Part shown: piece after piece, positions 50,620 through 60,928 of the stretch
Numbering within the stretch: position 1 is the stretch's first letter
Layout of the letters: each line of letters starts with the position of its first letter
NCBI RefSeq assembly: GCF_018130165.1
Contig: NZ_JAFCLZ010000021.1
Coordinates: 113,089 to 177,088, forward strand
DNA length: 64,000 bases
Origin: Bradyrhizobium sp. JYMT SZCCT0180
Lineage (GTDB): Bacteria > Pseudomonadota > Alphaproteobacteria > Rhizobiales > Xanthobacteraceae
Direction: 5' to 3'
Position numbers and translations under genes: made by a program
Notes under the pieces: generated by a model
The model's database searches: none
Told to the model about the DNA's origin: nothing
The model's input: the letters and a program-made list of their open reading frames with translations, nothing else

Positions 50620-51489
50620 ATGCGCTGGTATGTCTCGATCGGAGCTGTGCTTGTGGCAGGCGTACTCGCCGGTGGCGATGTCGCGGGGTTCGCCGCGCCG
50701 GGCACAAGGAGCCAACTTAGCCATCCACCGAGCCGTCAATTGGCGGACAAGGGAGCCACGCCATCCGTCGACGTCGAACTGGTTCTTGCCGTCGACGTTT
50801 CCTATTCGATGGACATGGATGAGCTGGCGATCCAGCGCGAGGGGTACGCCCAGGCCATCGTCTCGAAGGAGTTCCTGCAGGCGCTGAAGACCGGCCCGCA
50901 CGGCAAGATCGCGGTGACCTATTTCGAGTGGGCGGCTTCCACGGATCAGAAGATCATCATTCCCTGGCGATTGATCGATGGTCCGGAAACGGCGGATGCC
51001 GTTGCCAACGAGATCATGAAGACCCCGATCCGCCGGGCGTCGCGCACCTCGATATCGGGTGCGATCAATTTTGCGATGCCGCTGTTCGACGAGAATCCGC
51101 ATCGCGGCTTGCGGCGCGTGATCGATATTTCCGGCGACGGTCCGAACAACAACGGTGGTCCCGTCGTCGTCGCCCGCGATGCTGCATTGGAAAAGGGAGT
51201 CGTCATCAATGGTCTGCCGATCATGGTGAAGGAACCGTCTTATTCCACCATGGATATCGACAATCTGGATGCTTACTATGAGGATTGCGTGATCGGGGGG
51301 CCCGGCTCGTTCGTGGTGACCATCAAGGAGCGCGAGAAATTCAAGGAAGCGATCCGGACCAAGCTGTTGCTCGAAATCGCGGGCCGCACGCCGGAGCGTC
51401 CGGTGGTGCCGGTTGCCGCCAGGGAGAAGGAGCCGCGGGTCAACTGCCTGATCGGGGAGAAGATCTGGCAGGACCGTTGGGGGCGGTGA
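50620..51489 (+). CDS. DUF1194/VWA-like exported protein
   Basis: A 289-aa protein with a signal peptide (WYVSIGAVLVAGVLAGG). The von Willebrand factor A-like domain carries a MIDAS motif in AVDVSYSMDMDEL, and ISGAINFAMPL and RRVIDISGDGPNN complete the metal site. DUF1194 proteins are of unknown function but probably bind a partner in the periplasm. GGGAGGGC precedes the ATG at 50620. Confidence 0.85.
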   Translation: MRWYVSIGAVLVAGVLAGGDVAGFAAPGTRSQLSHPPSRQLADKGATPSVDVELVLAVDVSYSMDMDELAIQREGYAQAIVSKEFLQALKTGPHGKIAVTYFEWAASTDQKIIIPWRLIDGPETADAVANEIMKTPIRRASRTSISGAINFAMPLFDENPHRGLRRVIDISGDGPNNNGGPVVVARDAALEKGVVINGLPIMVKEPSYSTMDIDNLDAYYEDCVIGGPGSFVVTIKEREKFKEAIRTKLLLEIAGRTPERPVVPVAAREKEPRVNCLIGEKIWQDRWGR

Positions 51490-51499
51490 TCTCTGCTGC

Positions 51500-52759
51500 T
51501 CAACGTTTGCGCGCGAAGCGCGCCACCAGTTCGATATGCGGCGTGTGACGAAACTGGTCGACCGGGGTCACGCCCTCGATCGCATAGCCGCCGTCGATCA
51601 GGATTTTGGCATCGCGCGCGAAGCTCGTGACGTTGCAAGACACTGCTACCACTGTCGGGATTTTGCTGGCCGCAAGTTGGGTCACCTGCGCCTGCGCGCC
51701 CTGCCGCGGCGGATCGAACACAACTACATCGTAATCGCGCAGCTCCTGCGGCATCAGCGGCCGGCGGAACAGATCGCGCGCCTCGGCCTTGACCGGCTTC
51801 AGTCCCGACGTCGATGTGGCGGCCTTCTGCAAGGCCGCCACCGCGCCTGCGTCGCTGTCGAAGGCGGCGATCCGCGATTTGGTGGCGAGGCGAAGCGCGA
51901 ATGGGCCGACGCCGCAAAACAGGTCGGCGATATGCTTGGCGCGCTTGCAGTGGCCGGCGACCAATGCGGCGAGCGTTTCCTCGCCGGCCACGGTCGCCTG
52001 CAGGAACGATCCGGGCGGCAGGGCTACCTGGGCCGCACCGATGCTGACGACCGGCGGCGTTCGCATCAGCACCAGTTCGCCATGGCGCGTCAGCCGCGCC
52101 AGTCTGTGCCGCTCGGCGACACCAGACAATTTGGCGATCAGCGCTGTCGCGAGCGCACCGGAGCCCCGCACGTCGACATCGAGGCCGCTACTGGTGGCCG
52201 TGATCTGAATGTCGAGCGGCTTTCCAACCGAGATCAGCGGTTCAGCGATCGCCCAGGCAGCCTCAAGCGCGCCGTCCAGATGCGGGTCGAGGATCGGGCA
52301 ACGGTCGATCGGGATGATGTCGTGCGAGCCGGCCGCCGCAAAACCAACCTTGAGCACTTCATGCGTACCCATCCGCGCGTGCAAGGTGATGCGGCGTCGG
52401 CCAAGGCCATGGGCGTCGATCAGGGGCGCGACCTCGCAAGCAATCCCGGCTTGCGCCAGCGTCGCGACCACGATCTCGCGCTTCCAGGCGCGATAGGGCT
52501 CGGCGTCCCAATGCTGGATGGCGCAGCCGCCGCAGACGCCGAAATGCGGACAGAAGGGGGCTATGCGCTCCGCGCTGGCGCATTCGACCTTGATCAACCG
52601 CCGGCGGTCGGGATGACCCGGCACGTGCTCGACCTCGACCGTTTCGGCGCCGAGTGCGTAGGGCACGTAGACGCTGATGCCGCCGGCCGTGACGACGCCG
52701 TCACCGCGATGGCCAACATGGTCGATGACAAGGTGTTCGGCTTCAGCCACGGCGCGCAC
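51500..52759 (-). CDS. Class I SAM-dependent RNA (uracil-C5) methyltransferase, RlmD/TrmA-like
   Basis: A 419-aa methyltransferase with a TRAM-like N-terminal domain, a 4Fe-4S motif (APFCPHFGVCGGCAIQHW, residues about 70), the SAM motif LFCGVGPFALRLA, and the catalytic Cys in VVAVSCNVTSFARD. By family it methylates uracil in 23S rRNA or tRNA. The GTG at 52759 is the likely start, overlapping the upstream tlyA-like gene by 17 bp; the ribosome-binding site is weak. It is the last gene of the methyltransferase unit. Confidence 0.85.
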   Translation of the reverse strand: MRAVAEAEHLVIDHVGHRGDGVVTAGGISVYVPYALGAETVEVEHVPGHPDRRRLIKVECASAERIAPFCPHFGVCGGCAIQHWDAEPYRAWKREIVVATLAQAGIACEVAPLIDAHGLGRRRITLHARMGTHEVLKVGFAAAGSHDIIPIDRCPILDPHLDGALEAAWAIAEPLISVGKPLDIQITATSSGLDVDVRGSGALATALIAKLSGVAERHRLARLTRHGELVLMRTPPVVSIGAAQVALPPGSFLQATVAGEETLAALVAGHCKRAKHIADLFCGVGPFALRLATKSRIAAFDSDAGAVAALQKAATSTSGLKPVKAEARDLFRRPLMPQELRDYDVVVFDPPRQGAQAQVTQLAASKIPTVVAVSCNVTSFARDAKILIDGGYAIEGVTPVDQFRHTPHIELVARFARKR

Positions 52760-53498
52760 CGAGGAAGAATTCGATGTTGCCGTCGCCGCCGGTGATCGAG
52801 GATGGAAATATCTGGATGTCGGTGCAGCCCTGCGAGGTGGCGAATGCCGCGATGTCGTCGCAAATTTCCTGATGCACCATCGCATTGCGAATGATGCCGC
52901 GCTTGGAGTGCTTTCGTGCCGCCTCGAACTGCGGCTTGATCAGCGCCAGCAGATGCATGGGCGAGGCCGCCAGCGACAGCGCCACTGGCAACACCGCCTT
53001 CAGCGAGATGAAGCTGACGTCGATCACGACGATGTCGGGTCGCGCGGGCAGGCGCTTGCCTTCGAAGGCGCGGATGTCGGTCGCTTCCATCGAGACGATC
53101 CTGGGATGGCCCTGCAGCTGATGATGCAGCTGGCCGTGCCCGACATCGATCGCGAACACGAGGCTGGCGCCGTTCGCGAGCAACACCTCGGTGAAGCCGC
53201 CGGTCGATGCGCCGACGTCGAGGCAGACATGGTCCTCGATTTCGATCGGATATTGTTCCAGCGCGCCCGCCAGCTTGACGCCGCCGCGCGAGACATAGGG
53301 ATGCGCGGGTTGCGCGGCCAGATTCGCGTCGGCGGCGATCAGGTCGGACGCCTTTGCGACCGGTTTGCCGTCGGCCGTTACGCCGCCGGCCTCGATCGCG
53401 GCGCGGGCGCGAGCCCGACTTTCGAACAGGCCGCGTTCGACCAGCAGCACGTCCGCGCGCTTGCGGGAAGCAGTCTTGTTGTCTTGCGTGTCAGCCAA
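52743..53498 (-). CDS. tlyA: TlyA-family rRNA methyltransferase / hemolysin-like
   Basis: A 251-aa protein with an N-terminal S4 RNA-binding domain (SRKRADVLLVERGLFESRAR, residues 10-60) and a FtsJ-type methyltransferase domain (HVCLDVGASTGGFTEVLLAN, DVSFISLKAVLPV with the catalytic KPQFEA nearby). It 2'-O-methylates ribosomal RNA in characterised homologues. The start is TTG at 53498, 2 bp after the upstream stop, with GAGCTGAAA before it; no ATG fits. It overlaps the next gene. Confidence 0.88.
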   Translation of the reverse strand: MADTQDNKTASRKRADVLLVERGLFESRARARAAIEAGGVTADGKPVAKASDLIAADANLAAQPAHPYVSRGGVKLAGALEQYPIEIEDHVCLDVGASTGGFTEVLLANGASLVFAIDVGHGQLHHQLQGHPRIVSMEATDIRAFEGKRLPARPDIVVIDVSFISLKAVLPVALSLAASPMHLLALIKPQFEAARKHSKRGIIRNAMVHQEICDDIAAFATSQGCTDIQIFPSSITGGDGNIEFFLGARRG

Positions 53499-53500
53499 TT

Positions 53501-54064
53501 TCAGCTCGATTTGCCTTTGACGTGATCCACCGCCAATTCGACGCAGGCCTCGAACGCGGCGAGGTCGTGCCAGATATCCACGGATGGCTGACGCGGTGTT
53601 ACCAGCGGGCAACCGTGCAGATCGAGCGCGTGAATCATCATGAGATTATCCGGCCAGCCGAAATGTTCCACGGTAAGCCCCTCCGGATCGACGAGCCGGC
53701 GGTCGGCAGATGTCGCCACGTCGCACATTCGCGCGACGCGATCGCGATAGACCGTCGGGTCGTTGCTGTAGGCAAGACAGAACTTGCCGCGACCCGCCGC
53801 ATAGCCAAGTTCATAGACCGTACCGGCGTCGGCACTGGGGCCCCGAAATGGCGTCAAATTGGCAATAATGGCATCCGCCGCATCCATCATCGCTTCATTG
53901 GCCTTGAAGATCGCAAGCGAAGCGTCGCTGGCCGACAGGTCGACGACATTATCGAGCGGATAAAGTCCGGTTAGGCCATGGCGTGCGCAGATTTCAACCT
54001 TGCGCCGTCCGATCTCGATCGCGTCCGGCAGGAATACATCGGGGCCTGCCAGATAGATCTTCAT
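53501..54064 (-). CDS. Nucleoside 2-deoxyribosyltransferase-like protein
   Basis: A 187-aa protein of the nucleoside 2-deoxyribosyltransferase family. MKIYLAGPDVFLPDAIEIG, the ADAIIANLTPFRGPSADAGT segment and YELGYAAGRGK are typical, with the nucleophilic Glu in GTVYELG. It exchanges bases between deoxynucleosides or hydrolyses damaged nucleotides. The ATG at 54064 is chosen, and it is immediately upstream of tlyA, 2 bp from stop to start. The association with rRNA methylation is unexplained. Confidence 0.85.
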   Translation of the reverse strand: MKIYLAGPDVFLPDAIEIGRRKVEICARHGLTGLYPLDNVVDLSASDASLAIFKANEAMMDAADAIIANLTPFRGPSADAGTVYELGYAAGRGKFCLAYSNDPTVYRDRVARMCDVATSADRRLVDPEGLTVEHFGWPDNLMMIHALDLHGCPLVTPRQPSVDIWHDLAAFEACVELAVDHVKGKSS

Positions 54065-54083
54065 GGGATCACCGGTTATTTCA

Positions 54084-54154
54084 GACGCGTTTTCTTGACG
54101 CGAACCGGTTCCCACCCCGGATCAAATCCGGGGCAGGCTTTCGCCCGAAAACGC
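54084..54154. repeat. GCGTTTTC-type dispersed repeat (copy S4, inverted)
   Basis: ACGCGTTTTCTTGACGCGAACCGG ends at CCCGAAAACGCC. It encloses a CCCCGGATCAAATCCGGGG hairpin. It lies between the deoxyribosyltransferase and dxs genes. Confidence 0.75.
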
Positions 54155-54163
54155 CATGCAATC

Positions 54164-56089
54164 TCAGGCGAGCTTGACCGTCTCGGCCTTGTAATCCTTG
54201 CCGAGCGCCTCGAACACCTTGGCCACGATGCCCTTGGCGTCGAGGCCGGCATAGGCGTACATCGCGTTCGGCGAGTCATGGTCGATGAACTCGTCGGGCA
54301 GGATCATCGCGCGCATCCGCAGGCCGCCGTCGAGCATACCGTTGTCGGACAACGTCTGCATGACGTGCGAGCCGAATCCGCCGATCGAGCCTTCCTCGAT
54401 CGTGAGCAGCACTTCGTGTTCGCGGGCCAGCTTCAGCACCAGGTCGACGTCCAGCGGCTTCATGAAGCGGGCGTCGGCGATCGTGGTGGAAAGGCCGTGG
54501 GCGGCGAGTTCGTCGGCGGCCTTTTCGCATTCGGCCATGCGCGTGCCGAACGACAGCAACGCGATCTTGCTGCCCTGACGGACGATGCGTCCCTTGCCGA
54601 TTTCGAGGGGAATACCGACTTCGGGCATCTCGACGCCGCGGCCTTCGCCGCGCGGATAGCGCACCGCGCTCGGACGGTCGTTGATCGCGACCTGCGTGGC
54701 GACCATGTGAACCAGTTCGGCTTCATCGGAAGCGGCCATGATCACGAAGTTCGGCAGACAGCCCAGATAGGCGCTGTCGAACGAGCCGGCATGGGTGGCG
54801 CCGTCGGCGCCAACGAGACCGGCGCGGTCGATCGCGAAACGAACCGGCAGGCTCTGGATCGCCACGTCGTGGACCACCTGGTCGTAGCCGCGCTGCAGGA
54901 AGGTCGAGTAGATCGCGCAGAACGGCTTGTAGCCTTCGGTGGCGAGGCCGGCCGCAAACGTCACCGCGTGCTGCTCGGCGATACCGACGTCGAAAGTGCG
55001 GTTGGGGAAGGCCTTGTTGAAGATGTCGACGCCGGTGCCCGACGGCATCGCCGCGGTGATAGCGACGATCTTGTCGTCCTTCTCGGCTTCCTTCACGAGG
55101 CTCTGGCCGAATACGTTCTGGTAGGCGGGCGCGTTCGGCTTGGCCTTGGCCTGCGCGCCGGTGGCAACGTCGAACTTGACGACGGCGTGATATTTGTCGG
55201 CGGAGGCTTCGGCCGGGCCATAGCCCTTGCCCTTCTGCGTTACGACATGAACCAGGATCGGGCCGGTCTCCATGTCGCGGACGTTCTTCAGCACCGGCAG
55301 CAGATGGTCGAGGTTGTGACCGTCGATCGGGCCGACATAATAGAAGCCGAGTTCCTCGAACAGCGTGCCGCCGTCCATCATGAAGCCGCGGGAATATTCC
55401 TCGACGCGGTTGGCGCGGTTGGCGATGATCTTCGGCAGGCGCTTGTTGATCTGCTTTGCCGCCTCGCGCAGCGTGCGGTAGGTCTTGCCGGAGTAGAGCC
55501 GCGACAGATACGCGCTCATCGCTCCAACCGGGGGCGCAATCGACATGTCGTTGTCGTTGAGGATGACGATTAGGCGCGAGTTCATGGCGCCCGCATTGTT
55601 CATCGCCTCATAGGCCATGCCGGCAGACATCGAGCCGTCACCGATCACGGCGATGATGTTGTTCTTGCCGCCGGAGAGGTCGCGCGCCACGGCCATGCCG
55701 AGGCCGGCTGAAATCGAGGTCGAGGAGTGTGCGGCGCCAAACGGATCGTAGTCGCTCTCGCTGCGCTTGGTGAAGCCGGACAGGCCGCCGGCGGTGCGGA
55801 GCGTGCGGATGCGATCACGGCGGCCGGTGAGGATCTTGTGCGGATAGGCCTGGTGGCCGACGTCCCAGATCAGGCGGTCGCGGGGCGTGTCGAAGACGTA
55901 ATGGATGGCCGTGGTCAGTTCGACGACGCCGAGGCCGGCGCCGAAGTGCCCGCCGGTCACCGAAACCGCGTCGATGGTTTCCTGGCGAAGCTCGTCGGCA
56001 ACCTGCTGGACCTGCTCGATCTTGAGCTTGCGAAGGTCATCGGGCGTGCGGATGGTATCGAGAAGAGGCGTCTTACTAAATTCGGTCAC
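54164..56089 (-). CDS. dxs: 1-deoxy-D-xylulose-5-phosphate synthase
   Basis: A 641-aa Dxs, first step of the MEP isoprenoid pathway: pyruvate plus glyceraldehyde 3-phosphate to DXP. The TPP motif VIGDGSMSAGMAYEAMNNAG, the N-terminal HFGAGLGVVELTTAIHYVF and the transketolase-like C-terminal half with DRAGLVGADGATHAG are intact. The GTG at 56089 begins VTEFSKTPLLDTI; an ATG seven codons upstream is less likely by comparison with relatives. A CRP-like site lies about 150 bp upstream. Confidence 0.95.
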   Translation of the reverse strand: MTEFSKTPLLDTIRTPDDLRKLKIEQVQQVADELRQETIDAVSVTGGHFGAGLGVVELTTAIHYVFDTPRDRLIWDVGHQAYPHKILTGRRDRIRTLRTAGGLSGFTKRSESDYDPFGAAHSSTSISAGLGMAVARDLSGGKNNIIAVIGDGSMSAGMAYEAMNNAGAMNSRLIVILNDNDMSIAPPVGAMSAYLSRLYSGKTYRTLREAAKQINKRLPKIIANRANRVEEYSRGFMMDGGTLFEELGFYYVGPIDGHNLDHLLPVLKNVRDMETGPILVHVVTQKGKGYGPAEASADKYHAVVKFDVATGAQAKAKPNAPAYQNVFGQSLVKEAEKDDKIVAITAAMPSGTGVDIFNKAFPNRTFDVGIAEQHAVTFAAGLATEGYKPFCAIYSTFLQRGYDQVVHDVAIQSLPVRFAIDRAGLVGADGATHAGSFDSAYLGCLPNFVIMAASDEAELVHMVATQVAINDRPSAVRYPRGEGRGVEMPEVGIPLEIGKGRIVRQGSKIALLSFGTRMAECEKAADELAAHGLSTTIADARFMKPLDVDLVLKLAREHEVLLTIEEGSIGGFGSHVMQTLSDNGMLDGGLRMRAMILPDEFIDHDSPNAMYAYAGLDAKGIVAKVFEALGKDYKAETVKLA

Positions 56090-56440
56090 AGCGATATTCC
56101 AATTTTGCATGTCGGAGCGAATGGTCCGACGCGAGATGGGTTGCGCGTTAACCGCGCAGCGAAAATCCAGAGCCCGGGTGCCATCTCGGCAGGCCGATTT
56201 CTGATTTGAAAGCCAAGATACACTCCGGATCGAGCCATGTGATCTACATCACGCTGGTCCGTTTAACCCTTCCCGGTCAGTTTCTTCAGCCATTTGAAGA
56301 ACTTACTTCCGTCAGAAATGACCGGCAGACCCGCTCTCCACAGCCCATAGAATTGCATCCTTTACACCAAAGCGGCGGCCAAAGCCAACCCGGTGCTAGG
56401 TCAAGGTTCCCGGCCGTTCGGTTCAAAAACCTCGATTTTT
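56090..56440. other. 351-bp intergenic region upstream of dxs
   Basis: The dxs promoter region and the 3' side of the convergent-oriented hydrolase gene. It contains TGTGATCTACATCACG at 56238-56253 and the run TTTTTTTAACC near 56435. The open frame 56206-56628 lacks family similarity. I see no gene. Confidence 0.6.
56238..56253. promoter_or_regulatory. CRP/FNR-family-like site
   Basis: TGTGA-TCTACA-TCACG, a near-perfect inverted repeat of the CRP type (TGTGA-N6-TCACA). It lies about 150 bp before the dxs start. The binding protein is not known; FNR/FixK-type sites differ (TTGAT-N4-ATCAA). Confidence 0.4.
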
Positions 56441-57739
56441 TTAACCGCTCCGGCGGGCGGAAGGTTCCATGCCGCCTAAATCGTCGGCATCCGGCGCGCC
56501 GGTCCTGGCGGTTTCGATCCGTTTCCAGGCCCATTCGCGCGCGGCCGGGTCGCCGGTTGCGACCGCCAGCGCGGCGTCCGGAAGGGCCATGCGCGCGCTC
56601 AGGGGGATCGGTCCGCAGACGATCATGAAGAAATCGTAGGCGTCGGGCTGCTCGTTGGCCATCACGAACTGGAAATGGACCCGGAAGAACTGCCAGCGGA
56701 AGGTCTCGTAATTGTCGGCCCGGACGATGTCGCGGAAACGCACCGCCACGATGGTGGGATTTCGCCGGGCATTCCCGACCTCGATGCCGTGGCTCTTGAT
56801 CGGATCGAACTGGTAGAAGTTCATCACGTCCTTGCGGGCCTGGCAGTCGATCCAGTCGATCGACGGCTCGACGGCGAGCTGGCGCAGATGCTCACGGAAA
56901 TCCTTCGCCGCCGCGTGGAAGCCGATGATCGGTAAATTGCCGCCGATCGTCAGCAGCACGATGCGCGGACCGTGACGCCCCAGTGCGGGATCGAGCTTAA
57001 GCGCGCGCGCCAGCATTTCGGTGCCCAGGAATGATCCGGAACTGTGGCCGACAACGAGGATCTCTTCGGCGTCACTCGAATGCGCCACATTGACGAGGTG
57101 CTGCGCGAAGCGGTCGAGGCGCTGGTCCCAGTCGGGGCGGGCGCGGTGCGCAAAGTCCCAGGTCCAGATCCAGTCGGACAGCAGATAGAGCACGTAAGTG
57201 CTGTTCTCGGTGTATTTCAGCAGGGTGCCGAGCAGTGCGACGAATATCGCGACCGAAGCGGCAATGCTGAAGGGCGCCGGGATGCCCAGCGCATCGAGGC
57301 CCTTCATGAACACGAAGGCGATGCCGGCCGAGCCCAGGGCTTCCAGCAACAGCACGAAATGCGGGTAGGTGATGAAGGCGGCGAAACGCCAGTTCGCACG
57401 TGTGAAGCGCGCGAGCGTGCCGTTGAACACCAGCCGCCAGTAGATCCAGACCGCGTTGAGAACCGTGCGCCAGATCGGCGAGGCGAGGTCGCGCTGGATG
57501 AAGTCCTCGAAGCGCAGGAAGTCGTAGCTGGTACGGGTCTGCCAGTCGTCCGCCTTGGTCTCGATGGTCCAGGACGCCATCTCGTCGTCGGCAGCAACCT
57601 TGGGCCGGCTGATGGTGGCGGAAAGCTGGTACAGCCGGCCGAATTTCCGCAGTTCGGTACGGAACATGCGGTAGTATTGCGCCAATCCGCGCGGATCGTA
57701 CCCCTGTATATAGATGATATGGCGGTGCTGAACGCGCAC
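56441..57739 (-). CDS. Membrane-associated alpha/beta-hydrolase-like protein
   Basis: A 432-aa protein with two central spans (HFVLLLEALGSAGIAFVFM and FSIAASVAIFVALLGTLL, residues about 128-175), then a soluble region carrying ILVVGHSSGSFLGTEML, a serine-hydrolase nucleophile elbow (GHSSG). The N-terminal segment HIIYIQGYDPRGLAQYYRMF is also hydrolase-like, so the spans are inserted in the fold. The start is GTG with GGGGACAG upstream. No exact family is recognised; lipase or esterase activity is likely. Confidence 0.75.
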   Translation of the reverse strand: MRVQHRHIIYIQGYDPRGLAQYYRMFRTELRKFGRLYQLSATISRPKVAADDEMASWTIETKADDWQTRTSYDFLRFEDFIQRDLASPIWRTVLNAVWIYWRLVFNGTLARFTRANWRFAAFITYPHFVLLLEALGSAGIAFVFMKGLDALGIPAPFSIAASVAIFVALLGTLLKYTENSTYVLYLLSDWIWTWDFAHRARPDWDQRLDRFAQHLVNVAHSSDAEEILVVGHSSGSFLGTEMLARALKLDPALGRHGPRIVLLTIGGNLPIIGFHAAAKDFREHLRQLAVEPSIDWIDCQARKDVMNFYQFDPIKSHGIEVGNARRNPTIVAVRFRDIVRADNYETFRWQFFRVHFQFVMANEQPDAYDFFMIVCGPIPLSARMALPDAALAVATGDPAAREWAWKRIETARTGAPDADDLGGMEPSARRSG

Positions 57740-57869
57740 GAACTGTCCCCGGGTGCTGGCCGGACTATATCAGGCCGTCTTGCGCGCCAAGAACGAATTC
57801 GGCGGCTAATTCGGTCGCTATTTCAGCCCTTGCGGGGTGGCGGGCGTCACATTCGCCTAATGTTCCCGA

Positions 57870-58121
57870 TTATTGAACATCGAGCGGCTCGGTGCCCGTC
57901 ACCTGTCCGCTGGCGTCGGTGGTGATCTTGTCGACGCGGGCCTCGGCCTGTCGCAGTAGTTCCTCGCAACGCCGCTTCAGGGCCTCGCCGCGCTCGTAGA
58001 TCGCAACCGATTCCTCAAGCGGCACCTTGCCGTCCTCGAGCCGCTTGACGATCGATTCAAGTTCCTCGATCGCGCGCTCGAAGCTCAGCTTTTTGACGTC
58101 CACTTGGGTGTTTTCGGCCAT
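57870..58121 (-). CDS. xseB: Exodeoxyribonuclease VII small subunit
   Basis: An 83-aa XseB: LSFERAIEELESIVKRLEDG and LEESVAIYERGEALKRRCEE are the conserved helices; the C-terminal tail varies. It partners XseA, which is not in this window, to degrade single-stranded DNA. The ATG at 58121 is the family start; the longer frame upstream is a shadow. It lies 77 bp downstream of the histone-deacetylase-like gene, an arrangement I recall from related genomes. Confidence 0.93.
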   Translation of the reverse strand: MAENTQVDVKKLSFERAIEELESIVKRLEDGKVPLEESVAIYERGEALKRRCEELLRQAEARVDKITTDASGQVTGTEPLDVQ

Positions 58122-58198
58122 AAATTGCGTTCCCAGTTGCGCCCCAAATCGTGAGCGCAGAATCAAGCGAAGTTTTGCGGGCGTATTGTGGCGGGGAT

Positions 58199-59125
<927 letters not shown>

Positions 59126-59230
59126 GCGAAATCCTGGCGTGCGGGCGGGCCACGAACGCACAATCTAGGCGCTCAGCGGCCGCTCGGAAAGGGCCATGGC
59201 TCCTCCCCATGAGGGGCGGCGGACTGCACC

Positions 59231-60895
59231 TCAGTTGATTCGGGCGATGCGATTGACGGCGCCGGGGGCGACCGGACTGTTGGCCAGGAAATAGCTGTTC
59301 AACGCGTCGATGTCATAGACGCCGATTCGCGGGGCGGTTCCTTGCGTCAGGACCGTAAAGCCGTCGCCGCCGACGGCGAGGAAATTGTTGACGGTCACGC
59401 GATAGCTCCCGGCGGGATCGATCGGCGCGCCGTTCAGCGTCATTCGCTCAGGGAGAATGCGCTCGCCGTCCGGCTTGCTGTTGTCCCAGGAATAGCTGAA
59501 GCCCTTCGAGACCTGCAGGATCCGCGGTCGTTTCGGATCGAACCATTGCTGCTCCAGCATGTCCTTGATCTGCTTTCCGGTCAGCGTCAGCGTCACCAGT
59601 TGGTTGCGGAACGGCTGGCTCGCGAACAGGTCGGAATAGGTCACCGCGCCATCTTCCTTGCGCGTGATGTCGATGCGCACGCCGCCCGGATTGGTGAACG
59701 CCATCACCGCGCCGCCGTTCGCAGGCGCACTGGTCGCGGCCAGTTGCGCATCGGCGATGACGTCGCCGAGCGGGCTCTCGCCGGCATTGTTGGGCACGCG
59801 CGACAGCGTTTCCGTGATCGAGCCGGCCGGACGGTTGGCGATCGGAGCTGCTACCCGGTCATAGGCTTCGATCAGCGCGGTCTGCTCGGGATTCTTCGCG
59901 TAGGCCTCGGTGCGGACGATGGTGTTGTTGGCTTTGGCGCTGACGATGTCGCGGCTCTTGGGATCGAGCTTGACGTCGATCGCGGTGACGATGGTGCCGT
60001 ATTTGTCGCCTGACGTGACCAGCCTGCCGTCGATCTCGCAGACATAGGCCTGATGGGTGTGGCCGGAGACGACGATGTCGACCGCCTTGTCGAACTTCCT
60101 GACGATGTCGACGATCGGGCCTGATATCCCCGGGCACTCATTGTAGTCGCCGGTCGGCAGGCCGCCTTCATGGATCAGCACCACGATGGCCTCGATGCCG
60201 CGCGCCTTCAGTTCGGGGATCAGCGCATTCACCGTCTCGGCCTCGTCGCGGAATTCGAGGCCGGCGGCGCTCTCCGGCGAGATGACGTTGGGCGTGCCCT
60301 TCAGGGTGAGGCCGATGAAGGCGACCGGAACGCCCTCGAAGGTCTTGATCTCATAGGCGGGAAGCACGGTCTTGCCGGTCGCCTTCTCGAACGTGCTGGC
60401 GGCGAGATAGCGGAATTTCGCGCCGAGGAAGGGATGCGGCCCCTGGCACTTGTCGACGGGATGGCAGCCGCCATTCTGCATGCGCAGCAGTTCGGCCTTG
60501 CCCTCGTCGAACTCGTGATTGCCGACCGAGGAAATATCCAGCCCCATCATCGACAGCGCCTCGATGGTGGGCTCGTCATGGAACATCGCCGACAGGAACA
60601 GGCTCGCGCCGATCAGATCGCCGGCCGCGACGAAAATCGAGTTCTTGTGGCCGTCGCGAAGTTCCTTGACCAATGTTGCCATGTGTTCGGCGCCGCCGGC
60701 GGCGACGAAGGTCTTTTTCGATTTGTCCTCGGGGTCGGCGATCCGGATCCCGAGTTGCGGCGGGCGGAGATAGCCGTGAAAATCATTGATCGCGAGAATG
60801 CGCAGATCGATGGGGGCGGGGGTTTGGGCGCGGGCCGGTGAAGCGACGCCGAGCGCGGCAGACAGAGCGAGGGCGCCGAAGATAGACGGTAGCAT
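59231..60895 (-). CDS. 5'-nucleotidase / UshA-like metallophosphoesterase
   Basis: A 554-aa periplasmic enzyme with a signal peptide (SIFGALALSAALGVASPARA). The calcineurin-like metal motifs LRILAINDFHGYL, SVGNHEFDEG and VSGHTHQAYV are intact, and the C-terminal nucleotidase domain with TNPGGVRIDI and FNRT-like ASQPFRNQLV follows. It dephosphorylates extracytoplasmic nucleotides. The ATG at 60895 is used; the open frame further upstream is repeat sequence. Confidence 0.92.
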   Translation of the reverse strand: MLPSIFGALALSAALGVASPARAQTPAPIDLRILAINDFHGYLRPPQLGIRIADPEDKSKKTFVAAGGAEHMATLVKELRDGHKNSIFVAAGDLIGASLFLSAMFHDEPTIEALSMMGLDISSVGNHEFDEGKAELLRMQNGGCHPVDKCQGPHPFLGAKFRYLAASTFEKATGKTVLPAYEIKTFEGVPVAFIGLTLKGTPNVISPESAAGLEFRDEAETVNALIPELKARGIEAIVVLIHEGGLPTGDYNECPGISGPIVDIVRKFDKAVDIVVSGHTHQAYVCEIDGRLVTSGDKYGTIVTAIDVKLDPKSRDIVSAKANNTIVRTEAYAKNPEQTALIEAYDRVAAPIANRPAGSITETLSRVPNNAGESPLGDVIADAQLAATSAPANGGAVMAFTNPGGVRIDITRKEDGAVTYSDLFASQPFRNQLVTLTLTGKQIKDMLEQQWFDPKRPRILQVSKGFSYSWDNSKPDGERILPERMTLNGAPIDPAGSYRVTVNNFLAVGGDGFTVLTQGTAPRIGVYDIDALNSYFLANSPVAPGAVNRIARIN

Positions 60896-60928
60896 TTGAT
60901 TGAATTGGTGTGGCCGCGAACTCAATTC

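Noticed and set aside
53978..55573. A 531-codon + strand frame antisense to dxs
   Set aside because: Shadow of the highly conserved dxs gene; His/Gly/Arg/Asp-rich with no family.
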